From assembly GCF_019207025.1 (NCBI RefSeq), contig NZ_JAEEGC010000062.1:1-52582 (forward strand): a DNA stretch of 52,582 nt. The letters run 5' to 3'. The notes under the pieces are model-generated. The model worked only from the letters and a program-made list of their open reading frames with translations, was not told where the DNA came from and made no database searches. The position numbers were made by a program, and so were the translations under genes. Of this stretch, positions 48,683-52,582 are shown one piece after another (the stretch's first letter is position 1; every line of letters begins with the position of its first letter). The stretch is from Clostridium thailandense (GTDB lineage Bacteria > Bacillota > Clostridia > Clostridiales > Clostridiaceae).

Positions 48683-48733
48683 AAAAAAGGACTATTTCAA
48701 AACTATCGATTAGTTTTAAAATAATCTCTTTTC
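48683..48733 (-). terminator. Terminator of the regulator gene
   Basis: AAAGGACTATTTCAAAACTA pairs imperfectly with TAGTTTTAAAATAATCTCTTTT around TCGAT. It lies about 50 bp after the regulator stop codon. Confidence 0.6.
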
Positions 48734-48785
48734 ATGAATAAATGTATTTTTCACTTAATATATATTTTGTTGTTAACTTAATTGT

Positions 48786-50093
48786 CTAAATTAATCGATA
48801 AAGCTTACTTGGTCGTCCCCGAGTAGAAAAATCCTCCTCACCAATCCACAATGCCAAACCTATCTTACATAATTCTGATATGATACGCCTAGAATTACGC
48901 TCCGTCATTTGTAAATGGGCTGCTATATCTTTTGTTGTGAATTGATTCCAGCCCATTTTTTGATTTAAGGCAAATATTTTTTTGTATGTCTTAACACTAA
49001 TATTCGCCGCCTTTAACTTCTCAATTAGCTCTAAATCACTAGTTACTGGAAAATAAGTTAACTCTTCTTCATCCTCAGCATATTCAATTATCAATCCATT
49101 TTCCTGAATAATAACAATGTTCCTTTCAACTTTTTCTTTTGATTGCTGCATTGCATTGTGTGCATTAACTTCTGCAGATAACACAGTTTCTCCGTAACCT
49201 ATTCCAACAGCGACACTAGCATCAGCCTCTGTTGATAACTGATGAATCGTTTTCTTTAATGTTGAAATCTCCTCTTCAATTGCACCACGTGTACTAATAA
49301 TGACATACCTGCCATTTCCTCGTTCGGATAAAAAACCATTAATTTTTTCACACAATCTTAAAATTATATCCTTTAAGCGCAGCTCTAAACGCTGAAGATA
49401 GTAGGTTGATTTCATCTTATTAATGATTTTATCAAAGTCTTCAACCTCAATCATTTCAACCCCAATTTGTATTCCTTTAAAATAAGATGTCATGAGGTTT
49501 TCCACTACTACCTTAATAGCTTGCCTGGTTTCTAGACGGCTAGTTGTTAGCCACGAGGCTGGAACTCCCAACTTTTTCAATTCTTCACTAATAGAGGGTA
49601 AACAAGAAATTCCTCCTTCGGTCTTTCCTTGCTTCCATAAATTCATATGAAACTCTAAAAGCTCTTCTGATTTAGTTTGTGAATCTATATATTTCGTGTA
49701 AATATGCTTCGGCGGACTATCTAATTGTTTAAGTGTATCATCTAACGGATACATGTCTTTTGGTAAATCAATACTAAAACTATTTGGAGTTCTATTTTGA
49801 TCATAAATAAAGTCTAGCATTGCTTTAAATAGCCCTGATTCTGTTGCTGGTATATAAAATAAATTTTTTTCAGATTTTAATGCATCCTTAGCAAATAAGT
49901 ATACAACAGGACCTGAAAATAACCATGCTCTAACTTTATCATTGTTCTTTAAAATAAGTTTTTCAATCTCACTAGGACTTTCATATATATATGGAATAAA
50001 TTCAAAAGACGTTTTCATTTCCTCAGCAACACTTAATATTCGTTCAACTGATTGCCTAGGGCCCATGACACCAACCATACCAATTTTATACAC
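48786..50093 (-). CDS. Transcriptional regulator with degenerate GGDEF-like domain and winged helix
   Basis: A 435-residue protein. The N-terminal part (about 1-190) has an alpha/beta layout resembling a periplasmic-binding-type or PrpR-like sensor (MYKIGMVGVMGPRQSVERIL). The middle (about 230-345) looks like a nucleotidyl-cyclase/GGDEF fold with VAVGIGYGETVLSAEVNAHN, but the GGDEF motif is absent. The C-terminal 65 residues form a winged helix (FTTKDIAAHLQMTERNSRRI, then GRPSKLYRL). Proteins of this architecture regulate neighbouring M20/DUF3100 operons in Firmicutes, as far as I recall. It is directly upstream, and the inverted repeat at 48531 could be its site. Confidence 0.8.
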   Translation of the reverse strand: MYKIGMVGVMGPRQSVERILSVAEEMKTSFEFIPYIYESPSEIEKLILKNNDKVRAWLFSGPVVYLFAKDALKSEKNLFYIPATESGLFKAMLDFIYDQNRTPNSFSIDLPKDMYPLDDTLKQLDSPPKHIYTKYIDSQTKSEELLEFHMNLWKQGKTEGGISCLPSISEELKKLGVPASWLTTSRLETRQAIKVVVENLMTSYFKGIQIGVEMIEVEDFDKIINKMKSTYYLQRLELRLKDIILRLCEKINGFLSERGNGRYVIISTRGAIEEEISTLKKTIHQLSTEADASVAVGIGYGETVLSAEVNAHNAMQQSKEKVERNIVIIQENGLIIEYAEDEEELTYFPVTSDLELIEKLKAANISVKTYKKIFALNQKMGWNQFTTKDIAAHLQMTERNSRRIISELCKIGLALWIGEEDFSTRGRPSKLYRLI

Positions 50094-50248
50094 TTTTGAT
50101 TTCCTACTTTCTAAATATAATTAATCAACAAGTAATTCTTACTTTAAAAATTATATAAAATCTCTTCTATGAGTAGTATTCTACCAAAAATCTCATTGTA
50201 GGGAAAGTAAAAATAATATGAAAGAGTATAAGCCCTTAAAAGTTGAAA

Positions 50249-50290
50249 GCATGTGATTCTTATAATTTATTTTAAAATCACATGCTTTTC
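50249..50290. terminator. Terminator-like hairpin downstream of the RND gene
   Basis: GCATGTGATT and AATCACATGC pair around a 16-base loop, followed by TTTTCTTG on the plus strand. It probably ends the RND transcript (minus strand) or acts in both directions. Confidence 0.65.
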
Positions 50291-50325
50291 TTGTTTTATT
50301 GATGTTACTGCTCAAATCTATACTT

Positions 50326-50397
50326 TTTTAGCCTTTAAAGCATATTTCTACAGCTTTACAAAATCTGAACCTTGGAGATGATATTGAACTAATTTAT
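50326..50397 (-). pseudogene. Fragment of a second RND-pump gene
   Basis: About 72 bases match 51447-51518 inside the RND gene, in the same orientation (for example AAAATCTGAACCTTG is identical in both) with about 80 percent identity. The reading frame contains stops. It lies 16 bp beyond the RND stop codon. The rest of the 50094-50412 gap has no recognisable gene. Confidence 0.7.
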
Positions 50398-50412
50398 TAT
50401 TACTATTTATAG

Positions 50413-52582
50413 TTACATCTCAGATACTGCCTTTTTCTTAACCCTTTTCTCAAATAACCCCTTAAAATCATGCAAATATGTGTACACTACTGGTACAAAT
50501 AAAAGTGTCAACAATGTTGATGTAATTAGCCCTCCAATAATTGCAAAGGCCATAGGTGCACGTTGCTCTGATCCCGCACCGGATGCCATTGCTGTAGGAA
50601 TCATACCAAAAATCATTGCTAAAGAAGTCATAATAATTGGTCTTAAACGGGTATGACCAGCATCTATTAAAGCTTGTTTTAAATTCATTCCTTTGCTGCA
50701 ATTTTGTTTTGCAAAATCAATAAGCAAAATTGCATTTTTAGTAACTAAGCCCATAAGCATGATAACACCTATTGCAGACATCATATCTAGCTCTTTATTA
50801 CCAATAAGCAATCCTAAAATTGCACCAATAATCGCTAGTGGCAAAGAAAGTAAAATAGCAAGTGGATCTACAAAACTTTCAAACTGAGCTGCAATTACAA
50901 GGAATATAAATAGAACTCCCATAAGAAGTGCTATAGCTAAACCTCCCATACTTTCTGCCATTTGATCCTGAGTTCCTTCGGCACTTAACTTTATATCCTT
51001 TGGTGTAGGTGCTTCACTTTTTAGCTTATTAGTAAATGCCTTAGTAAAATCACTCTGTGCTACTCCAACATAGTTTGCACTTAGCTGAATTTCTCTTTCT
51101 TTATCATATCTATTGATAGTAGATGAAGATGTAGCAAAAACTTTTTTAGTTACTTGATCAATAGGAATCATTTTGCCACTTGTACTAGTCACATAGATTC
51201 CTTGTAAACTATCAAAATCTTTTCTATTGCCTTCTTCAAGCTGCATACGAACATCGTATCTATCCTTTTCAGTTTCGTACTGACTTACTACACTTCCATT
51301 AAATAAAGTACTTAATGTACTAGAAATGGTACTTGGATTTACTCCTAAATCAGCAGCTTTATCTCTATCCACTTCAAGTTTCACTTCTGGTTTTCCAGAT
51401 GTATAAGTAATACCTACGTCTACTGCTCCAGGAGTATTTTTCATTACCTTTTCAGCTTTTAAAGCATATTCCTGCAGCTTTGCAAAATCTGAACCTTGAA
51501 CATGGTATTGAACTGACTTACCTGATCCTGTAGAAACACCGGCTGAGTTAATTGATAAGTTGATTCCTGGGATATTAACTAAATCCTGTCGGATTTTTGC
51601 TATAATATCGTCAATACCCTCTTTCCTGTCTTTTTTATCTGAAATTTTCACATTAAGTTTAATTTTATCTGACTGGACTGTTGAAGATATATATTGTACT
51701 GTTTTATTCTTCTTAATGATAGTTTCCATATCTTTATCAATTTTTGAAGCACTATCTAAGGTGGAACCTGAATCTAAATTTGCTGTTATTGATATTTGTC
51801 CATTATCTGTTGCAGCAACAAAGCCTGTCTTCAATTGTGTAGCTAAAAGTAAACTTGCTACTAATAATCCTATTGGTATCATCAAAGTTACAGATCTATG
51901 CTCTAGTGCCCATTTTAACAATTTAGAATAATTCTTAGATAAGTTATCAAAAGAATTATTAAATCCTTCTAAGAATTTCCCTATTATAGGAATTTCCTTT
52001 TCTTTACTGCTTAGATTCTTTGCTGAAAGCATTGGTACCAAGGTAAAGGCTACAAATAGTGAAACTAAAACACTGGCAGCAACAGTCAATCCAAATTGTA
52101 CAAGAAACTTTCCTACCATACCATTGATCATAGCAATAGGAACAAATACTGCTACTATAGCAAAAGTAGTAGCTATAACTGCAAGTCCTATTTCCGCAGT
52201 ACCATCCTTTGCTGCTTGGATTGGACTTTTTCCCATTTGAAGGTGACGCACAATATTTTCAATAACAACTATGGCATCATCAATAAGTAATCCAACAGCA
52301 ATGGATAAAGCCATTAGTGATACTGTATTAAGTGTAAAATTCATAAATTTCATTACTGCAAAAGTAGTAATTATGGATACAGGTATAGCAATTGCAGTAC
52401 TGGCAACATTCTTAAGAAACATAAAAACTACAACAACTGCAAGTATACATCCTTCTATCATTGTATGCTGAACATCTTTGACCGAATCAATTATAGATGT
52501 TGAGTTATCAGCTACAAGGTTAATTTTAACTCCTGATGGCAAGATTTTTTTAATGCTTTCAATGGGAACATCCATAGATTTG
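50413..52582 (-). CDS. RND-family efflux transporter (AcrB/HAE1 type), 5-prime end outside the window
   Basis: At least 720 residues of a proton-driven multidrug efflux pump; a full AcrB-type protein is about 1030, so roughly the first 300 residues lie beyond the window edge. Visible parts include the end of the first periplasmic domain, the transmembrane helix 4 motif GLLIDDAIVVIENIVRHLQM (with the proton-relay Asp pair), the second periplasmic loop with GSVVSQYETEKDRYDVRMQL, and the C-terminal helices with GLVTKNAILLIDFAKQNCSK and HTRLRPIIMTSLAMIFGMIP. In Gram-positive bacteria such pumps work without an outer-membrane channel. Partner membrane-fusion genes, if any, would be upstream. Confidence 0.95.
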   Translation of the reverse strand, partial: KSMDVPIESIKKILPSGVKINLVADNSTSIIDSVKDVQHTMIEGCILAVVVVFMFLKNVASTAIAIPVSIITTFAVMKFMNFTLNTVSLMALSIAVGLLIDDAIVVIENIVRHLQMGKSPIQAAKDGTAEIGLAVIATTFAIVAVFVPIAMINGMVGKFLVQFGLTVAASVLVSLFVAFTLVPMLSAKNLSSKEKEIPIIGKFLEGFNNSFDNLSKNYSKLLKWALEHRSVTLMIPIGLLVASLLLATQLKTGFVAATDNGQISITANLDSGSTLDSASKIDKDMETIIKKNKTVQYISSTVQSDKIKLNVKISDKKDRKEGIDDIIAKIRQDLVNIPGINLSINSAGVSTGSGKSVQYHVQGSDFAKLQEYALKAEKVMKNTPGAVDVGITYTSGKPEVKLEVDRDKAADLGVNPSTISSTLSTLFNGSVVSQYETEKDRYDVRMQLEEGNRKDFDSLQGIYVTSTSGKMIPIDQVTKKVFATSSSTINRYDKEREIQLSANYVGVAQSDFTKAFTNKLKSEAPTPKDIKLSAEGTQDQMAESMGGLAIALLMGVLFIFLVIAAQFESFVDPLAILLSLPLAIIGAILGLLIGNKELDMMSAIGVIMLMGLVTKNAILLIDFAKQNCSKGMNLKQALIDAGHTRLRPIIMTSLAMIFGMIPTAMASGAGSEQRAPMAFAIIGGLITSTLLTLLFVPVVYTYLHDFKGLFEKRVKKKAVSEM

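Noticed and set aside
1..52582. tRNA, rRNA or well-known riboswitch
   Set aside because: None could be recognised by eye on either strand; a covariance-model scan would be needed to exclude weak cases.

Overview
The window is AT-rich, low-GC Firmicute DNA and reads as a Clostridium chromosome: strong AGGAGG-type ribosome sites, oxygen-sensitive glycyl-radical chemistry, many T-rich intrinsic terminators, and a possible sporulation-type promoter. Species cannot be fixed from sequence alone; a proteolytic Clostridium (C. sporogenes / C. botulinum group I type) is a guess. Almost all genes are on the minus strand.

The centrepiece (about 9.4-31.3 kb, transcribed right to left) is a complete choline-degrading glycyl-radical-enzyme microcompartment (GRM) locus. 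A MerR-family regulator and an iron alcohol dehydrogenase lie upstream. The operon starts at a promoter with a 20-bp spacer and a central dyad, typical of MerR activation. It then encodes two tandem [DMT-type transporter + small winged-helix protein] pairs, two BMC-H shell proteins, a CoA-aldehyde-dehydrogenase homologue whose catalytic Cys is Ala, CutC (Cys489, Glu491, Gly821), CutD, a PduU/EutS-like shell protein, EutP-, EutT- and EutJ-like proteins, a GrpU-like shell protein, an EutN pentamer protein, PduS, a PduT-like trimer, EutQ, a BMC-H with a long C-terminal extension, the active CoA-acylating aldehyde dehydrogenase, PduL and a last BMC-H. Inferred pathway: choline to trimethylamine plus acetaldehyde inside the shell, then acetaldehyde to acetyl-CoA and acetyl-phosphate, with ethanol formation recycling NADH. 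Beyond the terminator lie a truncated PduB-like trimer gene and a truncated integrase.

Left flank (0-9.3 kb): a decayed chemoreceptor gene, a sigma-54 activator, an AraC regulator divergent from a two-gene operon that includes a HAD-fold protein lacking its catalytic aspartates, a TauE/SafE exporter, an uncharacterised protein that may be spore-associated, an AEC permease, and an EamA transporter preceded by a coupled 18-codon ORF. Gene remnants (HxlR, response-regulator-like) lie in the gaps.

Right flank (31.7-45.5 kb): proC, an ABC exporter, and a cell-envelope region with a histidine kinase/OmpR-type regulator, an exported protein, two glycosyltransferases, a TVP38 membrane protein, a zinc phospholipase C-like protein, a CDF metal exporter and a DedA-PAP2 fusion with a degenerate PAP2 half. 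Three promoters here share GTTTAAC repeats in 11-bp register and probably form the regulon of the adjacent two-component system. A small Ser/Thr kinase is coupled to a His/Ser/Tyr-rich protein.

The last part (46-52.6 kb) holds an M20 amidohydrolase operon with two membrane proteins, its probable regulator, and an RND efflux pump gene cut by the window edge. Three families of small non-coding repeats (A, B, C) are scattered through the window; one is nested inside another, and two C copies flank cutC-cutD exactly.
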